DNA of 64,000 bases from Thamnidium elegans. Its lineage: Eukaryota > Mucoromycota > Mucoromycetes > Mucorales > Mucoraceae. The position numbers were made by a program, and so were the translations under genes. Shown here one piece after another: positions 47,453-59,659 of this stretch. The notes under the pieces were generated by a model. It saw only the letters and a list, made by a program, of their open reading frames with translations, ran no database searches and was not told the origin of the DNA. The DNA lies in contig JAIXMG010000001.1 of assembly GCA_025201345.1 (NCBI GenBank), positions 1,240,001 to 1,304,000 on the forward strand, given 5' to 3'. Positions within the stretch are counted from its first letter, which is position 1; every line of letters starts with the position of its first letter.

Positions 47453-48745
47453 ATGAGTAAAGATAATTTAGACCTGGTTCCTTTGGAAGAAGAAGAATAC
47501 GAAGTAGAAAAGATCATTGGACACAAGATCGTTAAAGTTAAAAACACCAAGGTTATATTATACATGTAAAAAAAAAGATGAACATTAATAAAACTAAAAC
47601 AAAAAGGTTTATATAGACTTTCAAGTATTATATCAAATGGTTGAATTATGCTGAAACTGACAACACTTGGGAAAAAGAAGAGGATGTGTAATGTAACCTT
47701 TCTTTTATATATATAAAAAAAAGAAGTAGAAACTAGTTTATACTAAAAGAAGAAATTTATGCTTGTTTATTTTAGGTTTGCTTTCGATATTCTTGCACAA
47801 TATTGGAGTAACTTACCCAAGACGGATAAGGACAGAGTATTATTTGAAACTTTACAGTCCAAGAAAAAGAATCCTATTATATTATCGTCACCCACACCTA
47901 AAGTTGCCAAAGTTATTACGGCTTCACCTTCACCTCCTTCTTCACCTACTTTGCAACCTGTAGACAGTAAGCCTACCCTCGTCTCATTCTTTTCAACCAA
48001 TAAAAGGATCGAATCTGATAAACAGGCTTCTACTAGTTCTTTTTCATCATCAACTGCATTGCAACAATCTAAAATTTCAGACTCGTATAGTGATGCATCC
48101 AATCATAATTTACCAACAAAAAATAAACAAAATGTTATCGATCCTATTAGTTTGAAGGGAAAGGATAAAGCTGTTGACGAAGAGGATGTAGAGTCTAGAA
48201 AACGTACTCGTAATACATACACTGACTACTTTACTGAACAACACAAGAAGAGTAAGAGAAGCTCTGTTAGTCCAGCCTTAGAAGATATGGAAACAAATGA
48301 AACAAATCCACCCGATACGATTATATTTGACGAGTCTTTTGGTACTGATCCTTTGCGTGATTGGGATGAGTTAGCAGTAAAGGTTGAGTATATTGGTAGA
48401 GAAATGAAGGGCGCACCTCTTCATTGTGCTGTCAAATGGTAAAGGAAATTTATGTGTATGAATATATTTGTAATATTTTTTTTATTTAATGTCTGCATAT
48501 AATTATCTTTTTTTTTTTTAGGAAGGATGATGTTGTATCTCTTCACAGTATTGATTTAGTTAGAAAAAAGAGACCTGATTTAGTAAGTGCAATTTTTTGA
48601 GTTATATGTATATTTTTTTTTTTTCTTACATTTACGCGGGAACTTTTTTTTTTTTCTTTTCTTTTTTTTTTTCTTTTTTTTTTTTTTTCTTCTTCTTAAT
48701 AAATAGGTTATTGATGCTCTTATCAAGCGTATTGATGATGAATAA
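47453..48745 (+). CDS. Heterochromatin protein 1 (HP1/Swi6) with chromo and chromo-shadow domains
   Basis: Binds methylated H3K9 and organises silent chromatin. Exons 47453-47551, 47626-47687, 47776-48438, 48522-48582 and 48707-48745 give 307 aa. The chromodomain is at about residues 15-68: EYEVEKIIGHKIVK, YYIKWLNYAETDNTWEKEED. The aromatic cage positions (Tyr of EYEVEK, Trp and Tyr of KWLNY) are kept. A long Ser/Thr/Pro/Lys linker with a basic SRKRTRN segment (possible nuclear signal) joins it to the chromo-shadow domain: DWDELAVKVEYIGREMKG, CAVKWKDDVVSLHSIDL, PDLVIDALIKRI. The first intron starts GTTATA, a weak donor. Having HP1 implies H3K9-based silencing in this organism. Confidence 0.92.
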
Positions 48746-48890
48746 AAAAATATAAGTTTGCCTCTTTAAGATCATTTGCAATTACACCAAAAAGAAATCA
48801 TTTTAAACTGCGCTTTTTTTCCCCTTAATAAATAAAATAAATAAACTTGTTTCTTTTTCCCTTTTCTTTTTTTTTATTTCAAAAAAAAAA

Positions 48891-49962
48891 ATGAATTATA
48901 ATCAGTTATTTGACGTAAAAGGAAAGGTAGTAAATAATCTAAATAATTATTATAAAAAAAATCTAAGGTGAATATTTTCGGTAGGTTGTTTTAGTAACAG
49001 GTGGTTCCAGAGGTATTGGTGAAATGATTGCCACAGTAAGTTATTTAAACAAGTAAAAAAAGAAAGGCTAAATAAGAAAAAAAAAAATAGGGTTTTGTTG
49101 CAGCTGGAGCTAAAGTCTACATCTCAAGTCGCTCAGTAGAGGCATGTGAAAAGGTCGCTGCAGAACTGAGCTTAAAAGGGCCTGGTCAATGTATTTCTAT
49201 TCCTGCCAATTTAGCAAAATTAGAAGAAGTGCATCGTTTAGTTGCCGAATTATCCAAGAAAGAAGACCGTAAAGTGTTATAATTAATATATATAAATGCC
49301 TTTATTTATTTTTATTTTCAGATTTGGATGTCTTGGTAAATAACGCAGGTGCTACTTGGGGCGAGACATTCTCTGATTATCCTGATGAAGCGTTCGATAA
49401 AATTGTTACCTTGAACTTGAAAAGAGTATTTTCTCTTACTCAAGCGTAAGTTTTATATATACATAGCTACCTTTTACAAATATTTACTCTGTTTATATAG
49501 CTGCTATGAATTATTAAAGGCAAAGGCTACAACTTCTAATCCTTCTTCTGTCATCAATATCGGTTCAGTTGACGGAATCCGAGCAAGTATTTTTTTTTTA
49601 TAGATAATAACAATTGTATTAACGCCTAGTATTTCTAGGCTCCTGTGCAGGAAACATACGCTTATTCTGCTTCTAAAGCAGGCCTTCATCAACTCACTCG
49701 TCATTTAGCTGGAAGACTAGGCGAAGAAGGTATTTTGGTCAATGCTATCGCACCAGGTCCATTTCAATCGAAAATGATGAAGGCTACATTAGATGCATTT
49801 GGCGATGTCATTATCTCCAAGGTTCCTGTTGGTCGTATCGGATCCGCAGAAGATATTGCAGGTACATGTATCTACCTTGCTTCTCGTGCTGGAAATTATA
49901 CCAATGGCGCATTAATTACAGTAGATGGAGGTGTTACAATTGGCAACATTTCAAAGATATAA
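48891..49962 (+). CDS. Short-chain dehydrogenase/reductase (RhlG/FabG-like)
   Basis: NAD(P)-dependent oxidoreductase of the classical SDR family, closest in wording to beta-ketoacyl reductases annotated as RhlG-like. The start ATG at 48891 gives MNYNQLFDVKGK. Exon 1 is 48891-48926 and exon 2 48985-49035; exon 3 starts at 49091, and further introns lie near 49271, 49446 and 49586. The final exon is open to the stop at 49960. Cofactor motif TGGSRGIG, NNAGATWGE, catalytic Ser in NIGSVDG, YAYSASKAG (Tyr-x3-Lys), and NAIAPGPFQSKM are all present. The substrate is unknown. The stop lies only 10 bp from the convergent F-box gene's stop. Confidence 0.9.
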
Positions 49963-49972
49963 ATGTTTTTAT

Positions 49973-51781
49973 TTATAATACAATAGGACACTTTTTATCA
50001 TTTGCATGAAAATCAATAGAATCAATCGATTTAGCACAAATAACATAATTTACAGTGAGAGTAGAAGCTAATAAACTCTTGTATAGAATATTATCTAATT
50101 CTAATGGCTCAGTTCCATTAACTCCATTAATAATAGCGTTAAAAAACTTTTCACCCTTTAATGTACAAATCTTGAATAAAACGTCGCGACGTTGCTCTCT
50201 GTTATCGGTATCGAATACGTTACAGATAACCAAGGACGAAAGTGACGTGTAAGGCATATCAATCATCACTTGCCTGTTTTCTTTCGGTTTTCCGTTATAA
50301 TCTGAATAATTACAGTTCCATAAGATGAGGCGAGATAATCTAGGTAATCGAACAGACAGTTCTGGGAAAATTTGGTTAGCAAGTACCATGTTTCGCAGTG
50401 ATAATTGGGTGATGGAAAGAGATCTCCCAGCTACGGGATTACATTGTTGAATGGCATGACTTGATAATAACAATACTTCAAGATTATTACAACGGTGAAA
50501 TATTTGATCCAAGTAATGTCCTTTACCCATTGGTTCAAAAACGGGTGCTTCTATCAAATGTAATCTCTTGAAAAAACTACCGAATACATCAATAATACGT
50601 GAATGTAATGTATCGTCCAGGATACGAAATTCGATAGGAGATTTAGACGTTATTAAAAAATCTTTGGTTGCTGTACCATCATAGGATAAATCAAGTGACA
50701 TCTCTGCATAAGGTTCATATTCTTCTCTTTTAGCATATCGAATCCTCAAGGTGTCTAGTACAGTGGGTAAATGACTAAAAACTTGCATTGTATCAGACAA
50801 GTAAAATCTATCCAATTGGCGTGTAGGTATATTCATAATGTACTTGAGAAATTTAGCAACAACGGGTGCTGTATAGCATTGACTGGGTTTATCAATATCT
50901 TGAAATTTAAAATTGCCTTCCATCTTGTATATTTGGCCTGTGATATCAAAAATAATTTTTTTAGGCGTGCAAAATTTGTGCATAATATATAAAAGTGAAT
51001 CATCGTTTGCTGGTAAACATGTCATGACAAGAGTGGAGACTTGAGGTAAAGGAGTAACGGTACTCAGGTCAAGTGGCACAGTAGTTATGTTTGGTCTGCC
51101 GTATAATTTTAAGGTCACATGTTCTAACGTATCCTTCTGCAACATATTATCAAAAGTCTCAATACTCTCACCATTCGATTGCTTCATCAGTATCAGATTC
51201 TTTAAACGAGGAAAATCATTCAATCGTTTTGATAATGCTAAATACTCTTGTTCATAAATAGATTCCGATACATAATTATACGTTTGATCTGCGATTTGTA
51301 ACGAAGTTAGGGAACCTGCATATTTTAAAACGCAAGCGTTATAAAATTCAATACAGGAAGGAGTCATAGGTGAACCAATATAATTTAATTTTGGCCAACG
51401 CGTAGGATGTCTAATCTTGTCATTTAGAATCCACATGAGGCCATTGACATTACAACTTGTATCTACTATTTTCTCTAGGTTGGGCAATCGGTCGGCTAAC
51501 AAGTCCATCATGTAAATACACCGCGCTATATCCTTCCATGAAAGATACAAGTGGACAGACTTGATGTATTTACCAGTAGCTGTCTTGAGTGAAAGGAAGT
51601 TGGTTAAATCTTGGTCAGAAAAAAAATTGACATCTTGGCCATTGTTATATAACGATGTGTTGACGGCATCTTGCCAGTGTTTACAGACAAGTGCACAGGA
51701 CCGTACAAATTCTCGGTCACTCAGGTGATGAAAGATGGTGACCAAGACTTCTTTTGGTAAACTATTCGGTTGAATCATCAA
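49973..51781 (-). CDS. F-box protein with degenerate leucine-rich repeats
   Basis: Intronless 602-aa protein. Residues about 5-45 form an F-box (SLPKEVLVTIFHHLSDREF, CALVCKHWQDAV), which binds Skp1 in SCF ubiquitin ligases. The rest is repetitive Leu-rich sequence (NLEVLLLSSHAIQQ, LPRLSRLILWNCNY, LKNLILMKQ) that would fold as an LRR-like substrate-binding arc. This F-box/LRR architecture is strongly expanded in Mucorales. The substrate is unknown. The gene is convergent with the SDR gene. Confidence 0.88.
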   Translation of the reverse strand: MMIQPNSLPKEVLVTIFHHLSDREFVRSCALVCKHWQDAVNTSLYNNGQDVNFFSDQDLTNFLSLKTATGKYIKSVHLYLSWKDIARCIYMMDLLADRLPNLEKIVDTSCNVNGLMWILNDKIRHPTRWPKLNYIGSPMTPSCIEFYNACVLKYAGSLTSLQIADQTYNYVSESIYEQEYLALSKRLNDFPRLKNLILMKQSNGESIETFDNMLQKDTLEHVTLKLYGRPNITTVPLDLSTVTPLPQVSTLVMTCLPANDDSLLYIMHKFCTPKKIIFDITGQIYKMEGNFKFQDIDKPSQCYTAPVVAKFLKYIMNIPTRQLDRFYLSDTMQVFSHLPTVLDTLRIRYAKREEYEPYAEMSLDLSYDGTATKDFLITSKSPIEFRILDDTLHSRIIDVFGSFFKRLHLIEAPVFEPMGKGHYLDQIFHRCNNLEVLLLSSHAIQQCNPVAGRSLSITQLSLRNMVLANQIFPELSVRLPRLSRLILWNCNYSDYNGKPKENRQVMIDMPYTSLSSLVICNVFDTDNREQRRDVLFKICTLKGEKFFNAIINGVNGTEPLELDNILYKSLLASTLTVNYVICAKSIDSIDFHANDKKCPIVL

Positions 51782-52002
51782 AAAAAAAAAAAAAAATGTG
51801 TGTATATTTTTCTTGGGAAAAAAAAAGACAGTGTGTAATTTTGTTGTGGGGGATGGATGGGGAACATATTAAAAGAGCGCTAAATAACTTTTTGAAGATA
51901 GACAAAGGCATAAATAAGGAAAGTAAACTGTTTGTATTTGTGTATATATGATTTGTTTATATTACAAAAAGTAAGGGAAAGAGAGATAGAATGGGGAAAT
52001 TA

Positions 52003-52538
52003 TTATGAAGAGGTTGAATCATCAGATTCAGGGTCTGACTTTGGAGGATCAGCAATCATATCTCGTAAGAGATGACGAAGGTATGTCTTGTAAATAGCGA
52101 TGGCACTTGGAGGTAAACGCGTAAAGGGAGCACCGTATTGTTCAGCCTCTTGAGATTTTGCATACCAAATATCAAACTGACGAAAGAATTCTTGATGTAC
52201 AAAAGTTAAAGTGTTTTTAACTACAGGGAATAAAGATACAGACCAAACTGGGATATTAGCTTGATTTTTGACTTCGATGATATTATCGTGTTGCTCTAAG
52301 GGCCACATTCGTGTCTCATCATCTAGAATAAGTGGTAACGAAAATGATGATCCAATCGATTTATCTTTAAGTGCACAAAATGAATAAAGCGCTAAAAGAT
52401 CCTTTGGTGGTCGCCCTGGATCTGGTGATTTTTTAATGTAATCATGTTCACTACGTGCTGAATACAGAATACCTCGAATTCTTGTTCTTTGAGGATCAAG
52501 TGCACATACTACATTTTCTACATAATTCTGGTCACTAT

Positions 52539-52576
<38 letters not shown>

Positions 52577-53849
52577 ACGGGTTAGTACATTGTATATATA
52601 TATATAAACAAAATATTAATAAACTTTTACCCAAGTGAACAGACAGAAATGTCATACAAGTTTTGAGCCCATTCAAGAAATTCATGTACTCTTTCAGTAA
52701 GAACCACTCTTCTACCATCTTTTAATACAGCAACACGATCCATACATTTGGGTATATCAACTTCAGGTACATATCTTTCATTTCCTTCACCGACTAGTCT
52801 AACCAACGTATCATCTAAATCCAATACCAGAGGTAACTTTCTTTGATAGATAATTTCATTCATGGATTCTTTTACAATACGAATCATATCAACGTGTTTA
52901 ATCAAGTACCCAAATAACCACATCTTATCTCTCGATGGCTTTAAATGTAATTCATACAATTCTCCTTCAGCTGTACGCATACCAACATAAGCACTCTTAC
53001 GTAATCCATACAGGTCTTCAAACCAATAGTTATCAGGGTATGTAAACACAAAGTTGTGTTGAATGTTTCGTTTGGCCATAATGACAAAGAAGCCACGTGG
53101 ATAAGCGCCTTGGATCTCGTACATGTCTTCTAATAATACTTTGGGTTCATCGCCGCGGTAAAATACTTCGTGCGTCTTTAGCTGAACTTCAAGATTGTTG
53201 TTAGTGTCTTCATCACTGTTGTTGTTGTATTTTGTACGTTTGGTAGGTTTTAACATTAATGGTTGTTCTTTCATCACGAGTTTAAGAGATAGTTTCGGGT
53301 TCCAGAGGTTGGGATTTTGGCATAAGGATGGTCCAAATACGGTGGTGTTAGTTAAGTTAGCTGGTGGGGTAGAGGTAGGAGAAACTATTTTAATTGATTA
53401 GCATTTTACTATATTTAAAAATAATGTGTGTATATGTATTTTACCCGCTGTTCTAGGTGATTGGTTGGAACTACCGCTGGGACGAAAAGGAGATGATAAC
53501 AAACCATTTAAAGGTAAAGGATTTGTTGAGGATTCCATACCTCTTTGTTGAGTTGTGTTAACATTATCTTTAGTAATAGCTAATTGTAAAGATGCACCTA
53601 ATTGATATATAGGCTAAAAAAAAATATATACAGAAAAAAATAAATTTTTTGTGACCTTTGTTTTTCATATAAAAAAAAAAAAAATCTCTCTCTATTTGTT
53701 GTCTCTTTTTTTTCTCCTATTTTTATAATTAAAAAACTTACCGCTTTACTCAAAGGTAGATTTTGTGGTGGAGGGTTTACGGTACTGTTCCTTCTACTAC
53801 TATTGTTTGATTTTGAAGTAGATCCATTAAGCATGCTTGACAAATCCAT
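52003..53849 (-). CDS. FCP1-homology (NIF) phosphatase, CTD-phosphatase-like
   Basis: HAD-superfamily phosphatase of the FCP1/SCP type, likely nuclear and acting on RNA polymerase II CTD or related phosphoproteins. Exons on the minus strand are 53849-53742, 53613-53445, 53384-52631 and 52534-52003, giving 520 aa. The N-terminus is Ser/Asn/Pro-rich and disordered. The catalytic motif PLVLDLDDTLVRL (DxDxT) comes after a conserved block with GAYPRGFFVIMAKRN. Later motifs are DISVCSLGDQNYVENV and LPLILDDETRMWPLEQHDNI (the acidic motif III). No BRCT domain is visible, so it is not a canonical Fcp1; it resembles CPL-type proteins. The last intron carries a pyrimidine run of about 40 bases. Confidence 0.85.
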
Positions 53850-54316
53850 CTTTTTTTCTTTGCAGTATAAAAATGATGCAAAAAAAGGAGGTTTTTTTTT
53901 TTCTTTGTATTTGCGTTTGTTTATGTCGGTGTTTATAATAAAAAGGGTTTCCTTTTTCAGCTGTAGGCGTTTATAAAAAAAAAAAACAAAGGGTGCGCTT
54001 AGGGATTACGTCGTTTAAAAATTTAAAACTTTTCCCCTGTGTTTCTCTTATTTTTTTTTTTTAAAAAAAAAAAATCAAATTACGAAAAAAGAATAGTAAT
54101 ATAGCAAAAATGAGATTCTAGTTTAATTTATAGGAAAAAATATCGGTATTTTAATTATATCCAATCAATTTGTTATTATTTAATCAAGACTTCTTTTTGC
54201 TCGAACCGGAACTCCTTGTAAAAAAAAAAAGAAAATAAAAAAAAAGGAGATGGGGGGTGGGGAGGCAAAGGAAAAAAAAAAGTAAATAAGTGGGATGGGA
54301 AATGAATCCTTTTTTT

Positions 54317-56972
54317 TTATTGTTCATTACTAAAACCTCGACATAATTTTCTAATGGCTCTTTCGTACATGAGAGGAGAATGGTCCATAAACATGGTACG
54401 AGTGAAAACGATTTCAGAAAACCTTGCTTCAACATCTTCACAGCGACATAAAACCACTTTATGTTGTTGATTTACATGAGGTACAGTTTCAATTAAATAA
54501 ACAGTGCTTGGTGGATACATCTTTTCTGAATTCATATCAGCTCGCATGGTTTTAATAATTGCCCAAAACCATTGATCGTCTTCGTTTATTTCTTCTGTAT
54601 CATCTTCGTCTTCTTGTTTCTTCTTCTTTTGAAGTCTACCAACCACACGAGAAATGATTTCTTCTGTTATATCTGGTTCTGCGTGTAAACTGGTTGCTAC
54701 GTTTTTAAAATCTTTTAAAAGTCCTAAACTAAGACTACTGACGATATCGTAACCATGGACAACGGAGGTAACCAATCCAGAACAATAGTTGCTTAGTGAT
54801 AACGACATAACACAGGGTGGACCATAAGCATAACAATGAATAGGTCTACCAGCCGGAAGTCCTGATTGATGAGAGGTAACAAATGAAGGATTTAATGAAC
54901 CTTGCTGTTTATCTTGTAATAAAACCAAATCACTTGATTTGTTTATAATTTGTTGACTCCATAAAACACATAATAAACTGGCTACTCCTCCACCTAAAGA
55001 ATGTCCGCAAAGCACAAGTCCATACTCGGGGTAGCTTTCTAAACCTTGTCTAATCTTTTGATACACTTTTCCTTTTGGTTTTGATAAGAGCTGAGCAGCA
55101 TCCAACATACCACTGTGAGCTTTAAAGATACGGTCTTGATCGGTTGGTAAACTAAATTCTGTATAATCCATACTCAAGTCAGTCAAGATATCACTCAAGC
55201 CTAATGTACCACGACATGTTAGTACAATCGCTTTGGATGCATGATCCACAGTCACATAATGAACAAGAGCATGAATAGATGGGTTATGTAAATGTAATGG
55301 CGATCTATCGGTATAACTCGATAACAAAATATCTTCAACAGAATTACCAGTATGGTGAGCAAATACATGATGATTTGGGTGATGATGATGTGAATTAGGT
55401 AAGATAGTTGGAATATCTCCAATACCCAAGATACGCATAAAAGATTCACCGTAGGCTGCACTAGCATATCTCATAAAGTGTTCAATATTGTTTATAATGT
55501 GATCTTTAGGGAAGTTCCAACCATGATCATAATACATTATTTCTTCTTCATGTGATATACTACTGGTAGACGGTGAGGGTATAGGCGTATTATAGCTAGT
55601 TGTCATGGATAAACTAGTACAACTAGAGATTGAGTTGGATCGCTTTTTCGTATCTTTAGTAGTAGTAGTAACCACACAAGAAGATGAAATAGATGCATGG
55701 CGTTGTCGTGTTGGTTGAGCAGGTGATGAATATCTTCTTTCGGTGGTTGGTAATACATCACTTAAACGCAAATTGAGGTCCTCTTGTCTTTCTACTTTTC
55801 TCTTTCTTCTCTTTTCTGATAATGCACTTATAATAAATTGTGGGTCCTTGTTTTCTTGATCTAATAAAGTGGCTAGAAATGAACCATTTTCTTCTTCGTT
55901 TGTTTTGACTATTATCTTTTTATTATAGATGGAATCAATAGGACAAATAGTAGTTGTTTTTGTGGTAATACAAGTTGTTTGAGTAGTGACATTATACATA
56001 TTATTATTATTAGAGTCTTCTTTTCGTAATAGAGCATTTAATTCTTGAATAATTAGGGTATCATCACTTAATTTATTTTTTGTCGTTACTGGTGCTGTAG
56101 TCTTGTTCTTCTTAAATTGTATAATTTTATCTGTTTCTAAATCTTCTTTTTCATCTGTAACCAATCCTTCCCAAAGAATAGTCATGGGAATTTGTTTCAT
56201 CATTCTTTTATGTGTCACATTTTGTAAGACCGCGAATATCGTTAAAGCTTTGGTAAGGCCTGCTAAAATAGTTACTTTGCCGGATTTTGATAATACAAAG
56301 TCGGGATCTTGTTCGAGTTCACGGTGTAAAAGTGTTATAAACGAAGCGATGGCTCTAGATGTATCATTGGCTCCAAAAATACCGTCTACTATACGAACTG
56401 ATTCTTCTGCAGCCTATATAAATACTATAAGTAATCTATCAAACTTATTAACCATAAAAAGATATTTTTACCTTTAAACTGGATTGAATAGTTCTTGAAG
56501 TAAACTGTAAGCCTGACATGGCAAATAATTCAGCCAATGAAAAAGTGTGACTAACAATGTAAAGTCCAATATTTGTATATTTTTCAAGTACTTTCATAAA
56601 TAGGCTATTGTAATTAATTAGTCTTTTATATTTGTATATGAATAAAAAAAAAAAATTAATATATACACTATATGTATAAATCTTTTTTTTTTCTCTGGTA
56701 TACCTTTCTCGTTCTTGTTTCGAAGAACATAATAAAAGATCATTACTGTGTAAGTTTTTTGCTGTAACAAGTGCATTAGTTAAAGTGTTCCTGGTTATTC
56801 CCAGTGAGAGTGAAGTACCATATTTCGCTGCTTCAAATAATGCGTCCAAAAATAATGAAGAGCATCGAAGTGAAATTCGTGTAGCTAACGAAACGGCTGT
56901 CACTACATTAGCTACGTTTTCCGATAGTAATGGTTCACCTATCATTTTTTCTTCATGTGGTGTTGATATCAT
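54317..56972 (-). CDS. Class-3 lipase, sn1-diacylglycerol-lipase-like
   Basis: Alpha/beta-hydrolase of the Lipase_3 family, resembling DAG lipases. Exons on the minus strand are 56972-56704, 56604-56472 and 56413-54317, giving 832 aa. The N-terminal part has helical repeats (VANVVTAVSLATRIS; FAMSGLQFTSRTIQSSLK) and a long Ser/Thr-rich insert. The lipase domain contains AIVLTCRGTLGLSDILTDL, the nucleophile elbow LVLCGHSLGGGVASLL, the YGPPCVMSLSLSNY loop and SVVHGYDIVSSLSLGLL, which supplies the acidic residue region. The catalytic His probably lies near VEARFSEIVFTRTMFMDHSP. An unusual His cluster (SHHHHPNHHVFAHH) precedes the domain. It probably releases monoacylglycerol from DAG. Confidence 0.87.
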
Positions 56973-57064
56973 TTTTTTTTTTTTGTGTGTGTCTGTACGT
57001 AAGTGTGAGAAAAATAAAAATAAAAAAAGGGGAAAAAAAAAAGGCAGAGAATTATAATATTTAT

Positions 57065-57104
<40 letters not shown>

Positions 57105-58312
57105 TGATCTGCACCCTGTCCCCCAATCAAGGGTACAATAGTTAATATGGCATTTTTTATATACACCAAGTCAGAAAAGACATCACATGAAGTGAGGGGG
57201 ACTATTGTAATTCGACGATGCCGTCATCACATGCGCCATACAATCGTATCCCCTTCTCCTTTCAACGTCGTTTAGTAAACAAGGATGTATACACATATAT
57301 AACGTAAAATATGCAAATAGGATAAATCAGTTTTGTAACAATTAAGAATTCCTTATTAAATGTGGGGCTAAAACAACAGTTTTTGGGTAACCATAATATC
57401 AGGAACATGAGACTGAGTTTTTATTTTCCTCACATGCATTGTCCTTCTTTAAAAGAAATGCTGGTATTTTCCCCATTTATTTTATTTTATTGCACATGAA
57501 AATTGTATGTAATTTTTTTTTTTTTTTTTTTTTTTACGTTATATCTTTTTCATACGTTATATTTTCCTTTTATAAGCCATTTTTTTTTTTCAAATATTAC
57601 AAAATTTTCTTTATTTTAAAACATAACATACATTGCTCACGACACCAATTTGCGCCAGTGCAAATTATGTTGTACATTTCACATTAATTGACTAGTCAAG
57701 TCAACTTAAGCAAAAAAAAAACCCCCCATAATTCAATTTGCATAATTTATTAAAAAGACCATTTATGCCGGGTAGATCAATAATGAAATATTATATTAAC
57801 AGAATGTTGTATATTATAAATGGTTTTCTGGGAATTTGATCGCATTTGTCTCAGTAGTATTCCTTTTGAAGTACCTATAGCTACTCTTTTTTTTTTTTTT
57901 TTTCCGTGCAAGCTATCGTATTGAATTAATGTAACAAGTATATATTGCAAAGTAAATATGGTATGTAAGATCAAACATTCTATATAATATCCTGTTGTAA
58001 CTATAGTGTCATTTTCCAGCCTAATCAACATGATTGGATATAAAACTTTAATTTTCACTTTTAAAAAAAGATATTAATTACTTTCCAACACAAAGTAAAT
58101 TTATAAGTAGATTATATCCTTTTCCAGGGGATCAAGATCTAGAGCTTATAACAATTAAGTCAATAACTCAACTATCCAATAATGAACACCATAAACATAA
58201 TTTATTATTCCAAAACGGGAAAAATGAAATTTTTGCGTAGATAAATCTCTATTTCTATTAATTGACTAGTGGAAATGATGAACTTGTAGAACTGGTTTCA
58301 ATCAGGTACAAT

Positions 58313-58438
58313 AACTGAGCGTAGGCTTTAATTTCCACGACGAAACATCTGCAGGTATATTTCTAGATGATTCCAATGACTTTGCTGACATTCTCAACCG
58401 CCTCTTGTTGGAAACCGATCCTTCTCTTTGAACGGTAA
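58313..58438 (+). pseudogene. Orphan coding-like fragment
   Basis: Between two stops the frame reads LSVGFNFHDETSAGIFLDD followed by SNDFADILNRLLLETDPSL. Balanced composition and acidic/hydrophobic patterning suggest former coding sequence. The family is not recognised. Confidence 0.25.
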
Positions 58439-58793
58439 ATCCAAATACTTTTATAAATATGTAAAGGGCGCTGTTAACGTATAAATATGGGTATACCTAT
58501 AGACAAATTACAATATAATACATCACGATGATTAAATAGACCCTGCCCCATTTTATCATAGGTAAATTAACTTATGTATTCCTTTGTTTTTCTTCTTCTT
58601 ATATTTAATATAAACCGATATAAAAGTAAATGATATATTTACATCTTTATCTCTTGTATTTACTTTATTATTCGGCTTTTTTTTTTTTTGGCACTTTTTT
58701 TTTGGCACTTTTTTTTTCCTATGTCTATATTAACGAATACAGTTTTTCTTGGAGCAATTGTCGTGCGACACATAATACGTCGCCCTTTTTTCT

Positions 58794-58970
58794 GAACGTG
58801 CACGAAGATATTTTCCTTTAAACTTAACAGACGTGATGCCACTCTGTGGTGCAGTCAAATTGAAAGACGTAATCCTTCTGACCTTTACAACCTTTGGAGA
58901 AGGCGCTTTCCTTTAAAAATTGTCGATAGCAGAAAGGATCATATGATCTGTAACAGGTAAAAGTTAAAAG
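58794..58970 (+). pseudogene. Orphan coding-like fragment, Arg/Trp-rich
   Basis: An open frame without a start reads KIFSFKLNRRDATLWCSQIE then RRNPSDLYNLWRRRFPLKIV and ends in TAA. The composition is protein-like and basic, as in nucleic-acid-binding domains of mobile elements. The family is not recognised. Confidence 0.3.
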
Positions 58971-59659
58971 GGCATTAGTTCGTTCCTCAAACTAATTCTA
59001 GATTCTCTAGTAAAATTATGTACGACAAGTTATTACGAGAGAGCTTCAATAAATGCGCAAAAGAAATAGTAAGTACGTATTAAATATATCATAATACCTT
59101 TATTCGACTCGTGAATAAGCGTAACCAGATTTTGGGAAGCATTATTACAAGTCAAAGAGAAAATTGTGGTTTTCCAACTAGTTTATTTGAAGAAATTGTA
59201 TGAAAGCATCTAGCCTTCGAGAGTATATTACCAATCGAAGTTACTCATAAAGAAAGGATAATAATCGAAATAATAGAGAGGATAATGAAAATAATCATTT
59301 TAATGCACAGCTCTGTATTAATTTAATTTAAATTGATTCTTATGTTTGAGCTCTTGCAGAAAATGATACACAACATATTTTTTTCATACAGTAACTTGGG
59401 TGGGTTCAAGAGCTATTTAAAGTGTTATAAGCCATCATTGTCTGTCCTCTGTCCTTTTAAAAACGCTCATTTGTTTTTGCTCGAATTTTCGGGCATTACT
59501 TATAAAAAAGATGATTGGATTAAATGATTATTTTGCCCAAGTTACTTAATGAAAGTTAGTCTTTAGGAAGATGTCTTTAATATCAAGCATTGAAAACCGC
59601 TTGTTGTTCCATATTTCTACACTTTTTTTTGCCATTGTTCATTTTTGGTCATTTTTGAT

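Larger units (their letters stand above)
56973..59650. other. Gene-poor region with decayed coding fragments
   Basis: 2.7 kb containing a 38-base T run near 57069-57100, a poly-T run near 57510-57535 and no intact gene. Two protein-like fragments (about 58313-58438 and 58794-58970) are listed separately. CCATCATTGTCTGTCC at 59431 recurs as CCATCATTGTTTGTCC at 61451. Confidence 0.5.

Noticed and set aside
57060..57105. Long T run considered as an element boundary
   Set aside because: No inverted or direct repeat flanks it, and comparable runs occur inside introns such as 52540-52575.
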